Source: Rhabditophanes sp. KR3021 (lineage: Eukaryota; Nematoda; Chromadorea; Rhabditida; Alloionematidae). From it: a DNA stretch of 64,000 nt. How positions within the stretch are numbered: the first letter of the stretch is position 1; the number at the start of each line of letters is the position of its first letter. The notes beneath the pieces are model-generated. The model worked only from the letters and a program-made list of their open reading frames with translations. It was not told the origin of the DNA and ran no database searches. Where the stretch lies: the NCBI GenBank assembly GCA_963281155.1, contig CAUJLY010000003.1, positions 4,526,001-4,590,000 of the forward strand, given 5' to 3'. A program made the translations under genes and the position numbers. This document shows positions 1-13,129 of the stretch, one piece after another.

Positions 1-249
1 CAAAGGATCATTATCAAGACTCACTTTTTCAATTCCAAAAAAATCTTTCAATGTTACCATGAATGAAGCTGCAATTAAAGTTTTTCCGAATGGCGCAAAA
101 TAACTGCTTCTTTGACCATTTTCGTAAGTTTTCTCACGCCAGTTGTTCTGTCTCCTTTCATTTATATTTAATAAATTTATTGGTTGGGATGAGTTAGTTC
201 TTGCATAAACCCCGAATAGATTACGCAATGTTCCAATGTTCTTTAACAT
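1..249 (-). CDS. Unrecognised protein, 5' part only (runs off the window)
   Basis: Reading from the ATG at 249 towards position 1 gives 83 codons without a stop, so the gene continues beyond the left edge. The N-terminus is basic and Ser/Asn-rich and could be a mitochondrial presequence. It is followed by the stretch WREKTYENGQRSSYFAPFG and a moderately hydrophobic segment (TLIAASFMVTLKDFFG, about residues 58-73) that could be a single membrane anchor. Being open over 83 codons in AT-rich DNA makes it likely to be coding. I do not recognise the family. The neighbouring genes are mitochondrial, which fits but does not prove a mitochondrial role. Confidence 0.45.
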   Translation of the reverse strand, partial: MLKNIGTLRNLFGVYARTNSSQPINLLNINERRQNNWREKTYENGQRSSYFAPFGKTLIAASFMVTLKDFFGIEKVSLDNDPL

Positions 250-427
250 CCTGTAATCAAGGAGATTAATTAAAAACAAAGGATTAATCAATTATAAACG
301 ATGTGAAAAGATCAATCAGAACAAGGATTAATCAAACGTAAGTGATATGAGAAAGGATCAAACCCTAATAATATACATGAGATAAAATACATCTTTATTG
401 CTAGAACTATTGAACATCTCCAAAACA

Positions 428-904
428 TTAATCTAATCTCGGAGCAAAACTTGATCCACAAGAACATCCCTTTTCAGCGATTGGGTTATTTGAAATTTTA
501 AAAGTCGTCTTCAACAAGTCTGATGTATAGTCTAGCGTTGACCCTTTTAAATATTCCATTGAAACCTGAAGCAAATAATTTATAAGAAAAGGTTTAAAAA
601 TGTAATAAGTACGCATTTAAAATGAACTTACGTCATCTACTACGACTTTAACGCCGTTCTTTTCATAAACTAGATCCTGCCCAGCTAATATGACTGTATC
701 AAATTTAAATTTGTATTCAAACCCTGAACATCCTCCTCCTTGGACCTCGACTCTTAGAAATTCGCCTGTTTTCAAAACTTCACTTAATCTTTTGGCACAT
801 TTATCTGATATAAGGAAGTTGCTTTCACCTACAATGGTCGATAAAAGGCATCTTGAAATTAATGAATTAGATCTATTTAAGAATAGCGATGTTAAACGTT
901 GCAT
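428..904 (-). CDS. ISCA2: Iron-sulfur cluster assembly protein ISCA2
   Basis: A-type Fe-S carrier of the mitochondrial matrix that, with ISCA1 and IBA57, makes [4Fe-4S] clusters for late-acting targets such as aconitase and lipoate synthase (family knowledge). Two exons, 904..632 and 565..428, with a 66-nt GT-AG intron, encode 136 aa. Seen in the sequence: an N-terminal presequence-like stretch, then the family signature with the three cluster-ligand cysteines, one in GGGCSGFEYKF and two in KGCSCGSSF at the C-terminus. The intron falls in phase 0 after VVVDD and the second exon continues as VSMEYLKGSTLDY, which matches the human order. Length is close to human ISCA2 (154 aa). LYRM4, an early Fe-S factor, lies 5 kb away. 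Identification is firm. Confidence 0.93.
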
Positions 905-1045
905 TAATAAAGCTTAACAAATTAATTAATTAAATAATAGAAATGTAGGGAAGATATTTACTGAATTTGATTAAACAGTTAACAGAAATGTAAAAGAACT
1001 ATCTAATTATTTTATTAACTTTAACTGTATGACTAATTGGAAATC

Positions 1046-1485
1046 TTAATTACCACTCTTCAAGACAAATGTATTACTCTCTTCATATGGAATTACATTC
1101 ACTGTTAATTTGAATAAATCCTCCATCTCTTTTCCTTTATATTCTGCTTCAACTTCACTAATTTCCATATCTAAATCCACTTTTTCTCTGGAAAATACCA
1201 CTTTCCCATCCACAGATGACTTCAACATGTAAATGTGTCTGTCTTTTTGAAAATAAACCTAAAATGAGGTAAATATTGTTCAATTATTGGTGAACCTACG
1301 TTTCTTCCCGGATGATAATTAAGCATCTTCTGACAAACGAGTAAATCATCTTTCAGAGTAACTTCCCCATCCTGTCTGTATACTCCATAAAAAGGCAAAT
1401 TAGCGACGGGTCTAACCATTCCGCGAACATTTAGAATAGAAATTTGCTTTGCCTTAGCAAGTTTTGAAATCAAAGAACACGACAT
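1046..1485 (-). CDS. MRPL27: Mitochondrial large ribosomal subunit protein bL27m
   Basis: Divergent bL27 protein of the mitochondrial 39S subunit; bacterial bL27 reaches the peptidyl-transferase centre. Two exons, 1485..1300 and 1258..1046, with a 41-nt intron (GTAGGT..TTTTAG), give 132 aa. The joined protein contains the bL27 signature HPGRN followed by a strand resembling the family's LYAL..G.V.FTRE (here IYMLKSSVDGKVVFSREKVD) and the C-terminal VNVIPYEESNTFVLK that parallels human VHVVPAKPEGTFKL. Without the splice the frame runs into a stop after HPGRNVGSP. It shares a 146-bp divergent intergenic region with the uL29m gene. The N-terminal Gly-rich extension of bacterial bL27 is not evident, so identity rests on the core and C-terminus. 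Confidence 0.75.
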
Positions 1486-1631
1486 GTCTTAAAGTAATTA
1501 AAACGTATATTATTTATACTGGAAGGAATGTACTAAATCAGTAGATACACTCTGTACCAATGAACTACTGCTAATTCTGTTCAAGCGACTAGTTGTGTCT
1601 TGATATTTATTTAAATCAACTTCAAATAACC
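1486..1631. promoter_or_regulatory. Shared divergent promoter region of bL27m and uL29m genes
   Basis: Only 146 bp separate the start codons of two oppositely transcribed mitochondrial large-subunit ribosomal protein genes. No TATA box was convincingly placed. The arrangement suggests a bidirectional promoter (inference). Confidence 0.5.
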
Positions 1632-2473
1632 ATGATGCTGCGAGGAGTTAAGCTTTTATTAAGGTAATTCATTGATTAAATGTCCTGTATTTATCTTATT
1701 TAGTTCTTCAAAGACGGCTGTTTCTGTTCGAGCTGTAAATTCTTCTGCTGTTGACAAACTTGGGCTATTTGCACCTTTTTTTGATGATGAGAAAAATTGG
1801 GGTGAAGCGGAAATTAGACCTAAACGCAGACCTGGTAGAGAATGGAGAATTGATGAATTGAGGGTAAAATCAAATACCGACCTTCACAAACTGTGGTATG
1901 TCCTGATAAAGGAAAGAAACATGCTTTTAACTATGGAAAATGCCTATAGAACCAGAGGAGAATCTGGATTTCCTAATGAAGAAAGAAAAGACCGTGTCAA
2001 AATGGTAAGAAAATAATGTTAATATATTGCAATAATTATGAAAGAATAGTTTTTCCAAATATTTATTATTTAATTTTTATATTTACATTTGCCCATTTTA
2101 GTCAATGGAAAATATTCAATCAGTGATCAGTGAACGAAATGATGCTGTTTATGAATTAGAAACTGGCTTGCCTGCTCAACCAAAATCAAGAAGAATTACT
2201 AGTGTACTTGGATTCACATACGACAAGCCAGTAGAAGAGCATGCTTTACCTTACGAAATAACCGGCGAAAAGGAGTATGAGATTCCATATCTTGACGATG
2301 ATGCTTACATGATGCAACGCTTGGTGAAGGAAAAGAAATATTGGCAAGATATTGAGTTAGGTAATATGAAGGTTTTGGAAGGACAAAGAGACGAACAGAT
2401 GCTTAAACATAGAAAATCATTGAGGCGAACATATAATAATGAAAGCCAACTTAAAGGAATTAGATACAAATAG
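1632..2473 (+). CDS. MRPL47: Mitochondrial large ribosomal subunit protein uL29m
   Basis: uL29 homologue at the exit-tunnel rim of the mitochondrial large ribosomal subunit. Three exons: 1632..1663, 1704..2004, 2102..2473, with introns of 40 and 97 nt, giving 234 aa (human MRPL47 is 250). Diagnostic stretches: [20 protein letters not shown] followed by [16 protein letters not shown], the uL29/MRP-L47 signature of the family, then [20 protein letters not shown]. The first exon supplies [10 protein letters not shown], a short basic/hydrophobic presequence. Start chosen at the first of two tandem ATGs; the second (1635) is equally possible. Transcribed divergently from bL27m. Confidence 0.93.
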
Positions 2474-2615
2474 TTGGTAGATACAAACTTTTGTTATTTA
2501 ATATATGCTTTCAATTTGTTTAGATAATTGTTATTTTAATAAAAAAAGTACAAAGTAGTTCTTTAAAAGTTGTTTTCATCAATCTAATACTTAATACCTT
2601 CATTTATATCTTTAA

Positions 2616-2867
2616 ATGGAAGTAAATAATAATATTTTCAGAAATATGCCATTTCGATTTGTAAGAGCATTTTTAAATCAGGAAAAAGTTATTTCGGCGA
2701 TGGCAGATTCTTATCCGATACGAATGTTTGCCAAAATACTTGTAAAAGTAGGCTTCAAAGCCAAGGAAACTATTCAATCTGCCGAATTAGCACAAAAATT
2801 GGCGAAACGGAAGGATGTTTTTTTGGATACATTTAAAGAAGAGTATAAAAAGTCAATGAAGAAATAA
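2616..2867 (+). CDS. NCBP2AS2: NCBP2AS2-like mitochondrial microprotein
   Basis: Single-exon ORF of 83 aa; the second Met (residue 11, MPFRFVRAFLNQ) may be the real start, giving 73 aa. The order of motifs, FLNQEKVISAMADSYPIRMF then an alanine/leucine-rich helix and DVFLDTFKEEYKKSMKK, follows the small vertebrate protein NCBP2AS2 (RLVERLSESRPIRRAAQ... FRDAFTQELRRGL), a mitochondrial microprotein of poorly known function. The resemblance is short but collinear along the whole length. It stands alone on the + strand 142 bp after uL29m. If not NCBP2AS2, it is an uncharacterised small helical protein. Confidence 0.6.
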   Translation: MEVNNNIFRNMPFRFVRAFLNQEKVISAMADSYPIRMFAKILVKVGFKAKETIQSAELAQKLAKRKDVFLDTFKEEYKKSMKK

Positions 2868-4293
2868 ATGATTAGTTAGTTATTAACAACGCCATTATTT
2901 CAATTTCTATTTTCAAATAAAATTATTAGAACGTCAAACGCTTATATAATTAATGCTTTTTGTGCTGTCATTTTCGAATTTGTTTGTAAGAATATTTTAA
3001 AGCTTCATTTGTCGATATCACATACATTTTTTATCTATACTATTCAGTATATTTTATTTGTGTATACTTTTAAGCAACCAAATTAATAAGAACAGTAATA
3101 TACATTCAAATATACACTCACATGTATAAAAATATGTCTTCGCTTTACAGATAAGTGCGAATCTTTTAGACACAAAATATCTTTCCTCAAACGTTATTAC
3201 CATGAAGCAAATCGCTTATCTTATCATAAAACAAACCATATTTAAAGTTATAATATTTGTATTATGATAATATACCCACGAAACAAAATTTCTTTATACT
3301 TTTTGTCTTTTACCCCCAAAATGGGCAATGTATATAAATTTAAATTTCTGTCTTTGCCGCCTTCAAAACTATTACTACATCATCTACACCACATATAACC
3401 CTTAACCATGATGATGACCTTTTTTGGGACCGTATCTTATCAATTGAGAAGATACTCTGTCCCCTAAAAGGTCTCCTTCTTAAGTATTCGAAAGTAGTTA
3501 ATGAGATGGCAGTTTTAAGTTGACTAGTTGCAAGAATACGTACTCGCAAAGACTTTGTAATTAGCAGGATTACTTTGATTTTAAAATAGTATTATGCCTT
3601 TTACAGAGTCTTTGAAAGTAGGCAAGGTGTAATTATGTTTTTTATTTACTCTACTTCAGCAATTCCGACATAGATCTTTCGTTCTATTTAGTGTAAAACT
3701 TTGGCTTTGAGCTCAGTATTATGCAAACTAGAATGCCACATCTTTGCCAGAAACTTTACTTTTCTCTCTATCTACTAGATGTGTATTAATTAATAGCAAA
3801 GGAAGGATGAATGGCAGAAAAGTGAAAAAGATGACGTGTCTAAAGAACAACTTTCATCTCAATTCACATCCCAAGTCACAGTACAATTAACATCATAACT
3901 CACACCACATAACAATTTACGTATCACGTGAAATTTAAACATTGTAACTTTTTAATTGCTACCACTACTGTAAATGTAGATTTATAAATAAACTTGTTAG
4001 CATTCCTGTTTTGAAGATTTTTCATATAAATGTCCTCAAATTAATGTCATAACTGAGAATACTTCAAACATCACACACTCGTATAACATTAACGCAATTA
4101 ATGTTAAAATCAAAAAATGTGTTGGATGATGCCTTGCCAGAGAAAGGGTGAGGCTTACTTTTTTAGTTTAACAAATTTTACCTTCATATAAGAGACAAAA
4201 AGTCAGTTGGCATTTAGTTGATCTGTTTCTAATTTGTGTCGTCTAAAATATATCTGAATATATTTATATCTTTTTAGTCTCACGTGTTTAGGT
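2868..4293. other. Intergenic, 1.4 kb; one weak coding-like patch
   Basis: AT-rich sequence between the NCBP2AS2-like gene and UPB1. At 3344-3523 (+) a frame stays open for 59 codons with a non-random look (HITLNHDDDLFWDRILSIEK) but without a start; it could be a transposase or gene relic. Just before UPB1 a strong acceptor-like tract (TTATATCTTTTTAG, ending 4276) precedes the ATG by 17 nt, suggesting a 5'-UTR intron or trans-splice site. Nothing else was recognised. Confidence 0.4.
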
Positions 4294-5754
4294 ATGTCTT
4301 TAACCAGCGCCGATTACTTGGCTTTGCAATCTATTGGCTTAGAAGATATTTTGGAAAAGACATTGTCAGGAGAAGATTTAAATGAAGCGTGGAGATTAAT
4401 TTACGGGCAAAAACTTGAGGCTGAAGGAATTAGTGAAGAAATTCAAAGTGAGGCTAAAATAAACGACTTTCAAATTAAAGCCTTTAATATCGAAGCTGCC
4501 GATGAGCAATTAAGACCCAAGAGATTAGTCAAAATTGCCGCAATTCAAAATGCAATTGTTGAGCCAACAAATGCCCCCGTTGCTGAACAAAGAAATGCTA
4601 TTCACAAGAGGGTTGGCTTGATGATTGAAGCTGCTGCCAAATCAGGAGCTAATATCATTGGTCTTCAAGAGGCTTGGACTATGCCATTTGCATTCTGCAC
4701 ACGCGAAAGACTTCCATGGACTGAGTTCGCTGAATCAGCGGAAACTGGGCCCACTACCAAATTTTTGAGCCAAATTGCTGCAAAATATGGAGTAGTTATT
4801 ATTTCTCCAATCTTGGAAAGAGATGAGGCTAAAGATGATGTAATCTGGAATACTGCTGTCGTCATCTCCCACACTGGAAAAGTTATGGGAAAATCCAGAA
4901 AGAATCATATTCCAAGGTAAATATGAATTTAAAATCAAGACAAATTTATTAAAAATTATTAGAAATGGTGTTAAAGCTCTAAGATGTATTTTAAATGCTC
5001 GCAAATACAAAATCTTTTAAAAATAACTAAGTGGTATCGTCACTTGGATACGTATTATCCATTCTCCATCCACTGCAACCTTCTTTTCACCGGCTCCTAA
5101 ACTACTTTTTAAAATAGTCTTGCACTCTCACGAGGTCCATGTTAAGCAAACAAAAATTGAGAATTTGATTAATATAAGCTAAATTTAATTTACTATTTAA
5201 GAGTTGGTGATTTCAACGAATCCACCTATTATATGGAGTCCGAACTTGGACATCCTGTTTTCGAAACCAAATTTGGCTTAATCGCCATCAACATCTGCTA
5301 CGGAAGACATCACCCACAAAACTGGCTTTCATTTGCTCTAAACGGGGCTGAAATTATCTTTAATCCATCAGCTACAATTAACGGACTAAGTGAAGCACTT
5401 TGGCCAATTGAAGCAAGAAATGCTGCTATTGCTAACCACGTGTACACCGTTGCTATTAACAGAGTCGGGACTGAAATATTCCAAAATGCGTTTACTTCTG
5501 GAGATGGCAAACCAGCTCACAATGAATTCGGTCATTTCTACGGATCATCTTACGTAGCTGCCCCGAATGGAGTCAGAACACCTGGTCTATCCAGAAATAA
5601 AGAAGGAATTCTCATTACCCAAGTTGACTTAAATCTCTGTCGCCAAACCAAGGACACCTGGGGATTCAAGATGACTCAAAGGTTGGGTTTGTATGGGGAA
5701 GAATTTACCGCTGCCGCCAAGCCAGATTTTAAGAGACATATTATTCGTGAATAA
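4294..5754 (+). CDS. UPB1: Beta-ureidopropionase (pyrimidine degradation)
   Basis: Cytosolic nitrilase-superfamily enzyme that hydrolyses N-carbamoyl-beta-alanine (and N-carbamoyl-beta-aminoisobutyrate) to the beta-amino acid, CO2 and ammonia, the last step of uracil/thymine catabolism. Two exons, 4294..4916 and 5202..5754, separated by a 285-nt intron, encode 391 aa (human 384). The nitrilase triad is complete: E126 in GLQEAW, K203 in RKNHIPR and C240 in NICYGRHHP, each displaced by seven residues relative to the human enzyme. FNPSATI and [14 protein letters not shown] are also conserved. The splice regenerates [16 protein letters not shown], as in the human protein. It is the first of three same-strand genes (UPB1, LYRM4, MNAT1). 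Confidence 0.97.
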
Positions 5755-5988
5755 AGGTGCTACCACTATATTTTTGTGATAAGATATACATACACCCATC
5801 CATTACATTAAATTGCGTTGATACATATAAATTCCTTTGAATGATTTGACAGTTGTTTAGACTTTGACTTTGAATTTGATATCTAAAGACACCTTTCCCC
5901 AATTGCTCTTCAATTTCGTGTCAATATACTTGCATTTTCCTTGGTCAGTTTTAAAATATTTTAAATTTATATTTGATCGGGTTATCCT

Positions 5989-6330
5989 ATGTCTCAAGTT
6001 TCTAAGACCGCGTTTTTGGCTTTATATAGAGAATTGCAAAAATCTGCTCATCAAGTAGGTCTTTAAACCAAACCTAATATATGTTATCCTTTAGTTTCCT
6101 CAATATAATTACAAAAAATTCTTTGCCAGAAGAATTAGAGATCAATTTGAAGCTTACCGCACAGTTACCGATCAAGCCAAATTGGATCAATTTTATTCTG
6201 TACGTTTCGAGTTTCTTTAATTGATATTAATGCATTTTAGGAGTCAAAAGGGTTACTCGAGACTCTGCAACGTCAATCATCCATTTCTAAGAGTTTCCCA
6301 GACAAGAAACTCATTATTGAGAGACAATAA
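5989..6330 (+). CDS. LYRM4: LYR-motif protein ISD11 (cysteine desulfurase partner)
   Basis: Small mitochondrial LYR protein that binds and stabilises the cysteine desulfurase NFS1, together with acyl carrier protein, at the start of Fe-S assembly. Three small exons hidden from simple ORF searches: 5989..6054, 6095..6199, 6241..6330, with introns of 40 and 41 nt, giving 86 aa (human 91). The LYR motif is ALYREL near residue 12. Next come YNYKKFFARRIRDQFE, matching the family's YNYR.YA.RRIRD.FR, and the C-terminal DKKLIIE, matching DKLIIE in human LYRM4. All phases agree. The stop codon lies only 54 nt before the MNAT1 start on the same strand. Confidence 0.93.
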
Positions 6331-6384
6331 AATTATCATTGTTAATTATTAGGTGTGATTAAATAAAAGTATAGTGTTCCAAAA

Positions 6385-7314
6385 ATGAATGCCATTAAAG
6401 TGTGTAAAAATTGTAAAACTCAGTCGGATCTTAAGCCGGAAATGAGAATGATGATTAATAGATGTGGACATCCGATTTGCAGTTTCTGCGTTGAAACTTT
6501 GTATGCTCGTAACTCTGCCCCCTGTATTATATGCCAAAAAGTTCTCAAGAGACATGAATTTTGGGAGCAAGAATTCGACGATCCAATGATTGAAAAGGAA
6601 AACTATATTAGAAAAAAGGTCAAGAAAGTTTATTGCTTGAAGGCTGATTGCTTCGAAAGTGACCGAGAATATAATGATTATTTGGAGAAAATTGAAAACT
6701 TGGTCTTTGATATGGCTAATGACATTAATTATGATGAATGTGAAAAGCAATTGAAACAATTCGGAGCCGATAATGCCGATAAGATTGAAAACTGTCGTCG
6801 TAGATTAGATGATGATCAATTGTGGGTTCAGAAGAATTTAGATCAAGAAGCTTTGTTTCAAAGAAGAATTAATACTTGCCATGAAACTGACAATCAAGAA
6901 AAGGCTATTAAAAAGGCCTCCAAGCTGGACACTAAAGCAGTTATTGACGAGTTACGTGACTCCGAAATTCCTGCAGCTGTAATTTTGGAAAGAAAAAGAA
7001 AAGTTCAACATGAACAAGAATTGGCTGCCAAAGAAGAGGAGAGAAAAGCAAAGTTGGAAGCAAAGCAACAAAAGAAAAGCAAAGACGTTGCCAGTTTTAC
7101 AGCCGCAAGAAACATCGGTGTTGCCTATGTCCATAAGGTCCCAGCTTTTGAATTTAATGGCCCTACTATGCCTAAGGTTGAAAACCTTGCCAGAGATGGA
7201 TATCTTACCCATGTTAGAGTTCCGGCAGACGAAGTACTTGCTGGGGGATATACTGCTGAAATTCCATGCATAAGAGCATTAATGGAATGCCGTATTGACT
7301 TATTTAGCTTCTAA
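6385..7314 (+). CDS. MNAT1: CDK-activating kinase assembly factor MAT1
   Basis: RING-finger subunit that joins CDK7 and cyclin H into the CAK module of TFIIH, acting in Pol II C-terminal-domain phosphorylation, cell-cycle CDK activation and nucleotide-excision repair. One exon encodes 309 aa, the same length as human MNAT1. Seen: an N-terminal C3HC4 RING (about residues 7-52: CKNC, CGHPICSFC, CIIC), the following FWEQEFDDPMIEKENYIRKK typical of the family, a long charged coiled coil (roughly 90-230), and a hydrophobic C-terminal segment ending near the stop that in the family contacts CDK7-cyclin H. It starts 54 nt after LYRM4 and ends 84 bp from the AGPS stop on the other strand. Confidence 0.96.
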   Translation: MNAIKVCKNCKTQSDLKPEMRMMINRCGHPICSFCVETLYARNSAPCIICQKVLKRHEFWEQEFDDPMIEKENYIRKKVKKVYCLKADCFESDREYNDYLEKIENLVFDMANDINYDECEKQLKQFGADNADKIENCRRRLDDDQLWVQKNLDQEALFQRRINTCHETDNQEKAIKKASKLDTKAVIDELRDSEIPAAVILERKRKVQHEQELAAKEEERKAKLEAKQQKKSKDVASFTAARNIGVAYVHKVPAFEFNGPTMPKVENLARDGYLTHVRVPADEVLAGGYTAEIPCIRALMECRIDLFSF

Positions 7315-7398
7315 TTTTATGCATACTTTATCATATCATTTTAAACACACACATTATTTTTAAACAACTTTTAAATAAAATGGATATATAATTTGAAT

Positions 7399-10338
<2,940 letters not shown>

Positions 10339-10674
10339 GATCGACTTATATTAAAGGTAAAAGACTGTGTCTATTAATATAATGGGAAAAGTATCGGATC
10401 AGAAAATTGTCCTTGTGTCTATTGATAAGTAGATTTAATCATTATCAAAGTATCATTCCATGCAAAGATAAACTGTCAAAGTAAAAAACTAAATATGAGG
10501 ATAATAGTATTGAGAAAGCATAGGCATCAGACGTGGGTTTAATTAATATACTATTTTGATTGACTGTTGTTTGTAGGGAAAGGAAATTGATAAGGCTGAT
10601 ATGTCATTTGGACTTGTTAATTGAAAAGTACTTTAATTAGGAATTAGTAATGTGTAGGATTCACTGGATCAATC

Positions 10675-11165
10675 TTATATTTGAACAAATATCATGTTTT
10701 CACAAAACCATGGATTAACAAAACATAATTCAGTAAGCAAGTCGTTGTGAAGCGTTGACGAATATCGAAACTCAAGAAGATTTTCCAAATTGATGCATTT
10801 ACTTGGTTGAATGTTCAAATCAAATATATCTAGCTTTTAAATACCAGATACTTCATTTGTCTTCGTGGTTATTGCATAATCTAGAATGTATCTATTTTCT
10901 GAATAAAGTTGGGTTGATATATTAAACGTATGAACAGACTTAATTATTGTACAGACTAAATGCTGATTATGTACTCACTTTCAATGGAACAAAGCTTATT
11001 CATAACGGTTTGCTCCACATATTGTCCGAAAGATGACGTATTTGACGGTTCAATGTCCCGGTCGGTACTTTCGTTTATCTTAAGTTGAATAGGATTGGAG
11101 CAGAGTATGTGGTGCTTTTCAAAGCTATAAACAACACAATTTCTTCGACCATTTAATAAGAATCT
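10675..11165 (-). pseudogene. Coding-like relic between AGPS and WDR82
   Basis: On the minus strand three consecutive open blocks fill this 490-bp interval: 11165 down to about 10980 (LLNGRRNCVVYSFEKHHILC..., ending at a GTGAGT), then about 10958 to 10850, and a third block ending at TAA 10675. There is no initiating ATG and the joins would need introns of 23 and 15 nt, far below the 37-nt minimum seen elsewhere here, so decay by frameshift is likelier than splicing. Family not recognised. The rest of the 0.9-kb gap between AGPS and WDR82 shows nothing. Confidence 0.3.
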
Positions 11166-11261
11166 TTGTATTTAATTAATATTTTCAAATTATATTGATT
11201 TTAAACTTCATTAACCATTCACCTATAATAAATAACCATTTACTAAAACTTCGATAATAAA

Positions 11262-12760
11262 ATGAAATCAGCTAGTAAAGATTTAAAGATTGATACTCTT
11301 GCGGATAAACTTGTTAATCCTCTACAACCGTAAGTAATATTATTTAAAATTAAGTTAGAATAACATTATCTTCAGATATAAAACTAGGCCAATCAAGTTG
11401 GTTCAGTACAATTTTAAAAAGCTGGTGATGCGTCAATCGCATCAAACAGCTACGAAAATGATTAATGCCATGGACATTTCTGCAGATGGAAATTTTGTTG
11501 TTACGTCTGACGATGAAGACAAAGTCAGTGTTTTTGATTTAACGACTGGTGAGTTAAGTGAAGTAGCAAAATTAAAAGTTTTTATTAAATTATTACAAAA
11601 AATTAAGATACAATCAAAGATATTGCAAGTATTTGCCATAACATTTGGACAATGACTCAACGTTTTAAGCCCGGTACTGCATTTAGTTAGAACATCCGTC
11701 ATGACTGACATGTCTTTGATATGGGATCCTTTAAAATGATCAAATTACTTTTATTTGGCGATAATTATTATTTAAATTTTGGTCTAAATCATCATTTTTG
11801 ACCAAACGTATGCGACTTAAAAAGACGCTAAAAGTGGGTTGTTAAAAAAGTCATCCTTTATTTATTATGTTTATTAATTATGGTTTTATTGCAGGACAAT
11901 TGACAAAAACAGTATGTTGATTACAATATAATTATAAATTAAAATAATTGTAGGTGCACAGTAAAAAATATGGATGTGATCTAGTGGTATTTTCAAAAGA
12001 AGATCTAAATGCATTGCACAGTTCGACAAAGCAAAATGATGTGATACGTTACCTGTCACTGGAAAAGAAGGCTTATATTCGCTATTTTTCTGGCCATTCT
12101 GAACGGGTCATATCGATGAGTACCTCTCCAATTCACAGACAGTTTTTAAGTGGAAGTCAAGATAGTACAATTAGAGCGTGGGATGTAAGAGTTAGTGCTT
12201 CTACGGGAGTTTCAACTGGCCATTTAAATCCTCTAGTTGCTTATGATCCTGTAGGATTAATTTATGCCGTTGCAACAAGTGACAGAAAAATAGGATTATA
12301 TGATATTAGAGCGCAAGATGTTGGGCCGTTTGCATCTTTTGATCTAGTGAGAAATGGGGCTATTGAAAAAGACACAGTAACCGGAATTAAGTTTTCTCCT
12401 GATGGTAAAAATATTCTCATTACTACTGATTTTGACTACTGTGCCACAATTAATGCTTTTTCTGGAAATAGAATCAGAAGATATACAGATGTGAGAAATG
12501 CAAGTCATTCAACCTACGGCGCTTGTTATACCCCATGTGGTACCCATATTTTTGTTGGAGGGGAAGACGGGCGATTTGCCTGTTATGATACGAATAGTGG
12601 TGAATGCAGGAAAAAATGGAGATCCGAACATACTCAAATGGTCAGACAACTTATATTTCATCCTAAATATTTTATGTTGATGACAGCATCAACGGATATC
12701 ATGTTTTGGACATACGATGATCCAATTGGCCCAAATCGTTATGGTCTACAACCTCAATAA
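11262..12760 (+). CDS. WDR82: WDR82/Swd2-like WD40 protein
   Basis: WD40 subunit of the SET1 H3K4 methyltransferase complex and of the PNUTS-PP1 termination complex (family knowledge), acting in the nucleus on transcribing Pol II. Four exons: 11262..11329, 11376..11548, 11895..11911, 11954..12760; introns 46, 346 and 42 nt; 354 aa (human 313). The third exon is only 17 nt and is needed to keep the frame: it joins FDLTTG to QLTKTVHSKKYGCDL, matching human CQEGKPKRTLYSKKYGVDL. Conserved WD blocks include DDVIRYLSLEKKAYIRYFSGH, SGSQDSTIRAWD and VGGEDGRFACYD. An N-terminal extension of about 28 residues has no counterpart in the human protein. Confidence 0.9.
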
Positions 12761-13129
12761 TAAGTTCTTTAATACTTATTTCTTTTTAATTATTTTTATT
12801 TAAACTCAATATAATAAAGTTACAATCAAACTAGCTTTTAAACTATATAGTATTTTTACTTAATCAAAAGAAGTTCTTTGAACTAATTTTTTGTTTAGTC
12901 AAAAAATTTGGTTAATATATTTTTTGTTAGATGGTGTTTGATAATAAATTTATAAAACGAAAAAGCAATAAGACAAAATGCCACTTGATCAAAAAGATAA
13001 AAGTGATTAAAATAATTTCATTAAATAAAACAAATGAACAATAGAAAATACTTGGTCATAATTAAATCGGCCTTTCGTCTTGTCTGAATCCATATTTTTG
13101 TGGACTAAAACATTACATCAATTTGCTAT
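12761..13129. other. Convergent 3' region of WDR82 and PAN3
   Basis: The 369 bp between two convergent stop codons are very AT-rich and contain AATAAA-like signals on the + strand (for example near 12812). No gene seen. Confidence 0.5.
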
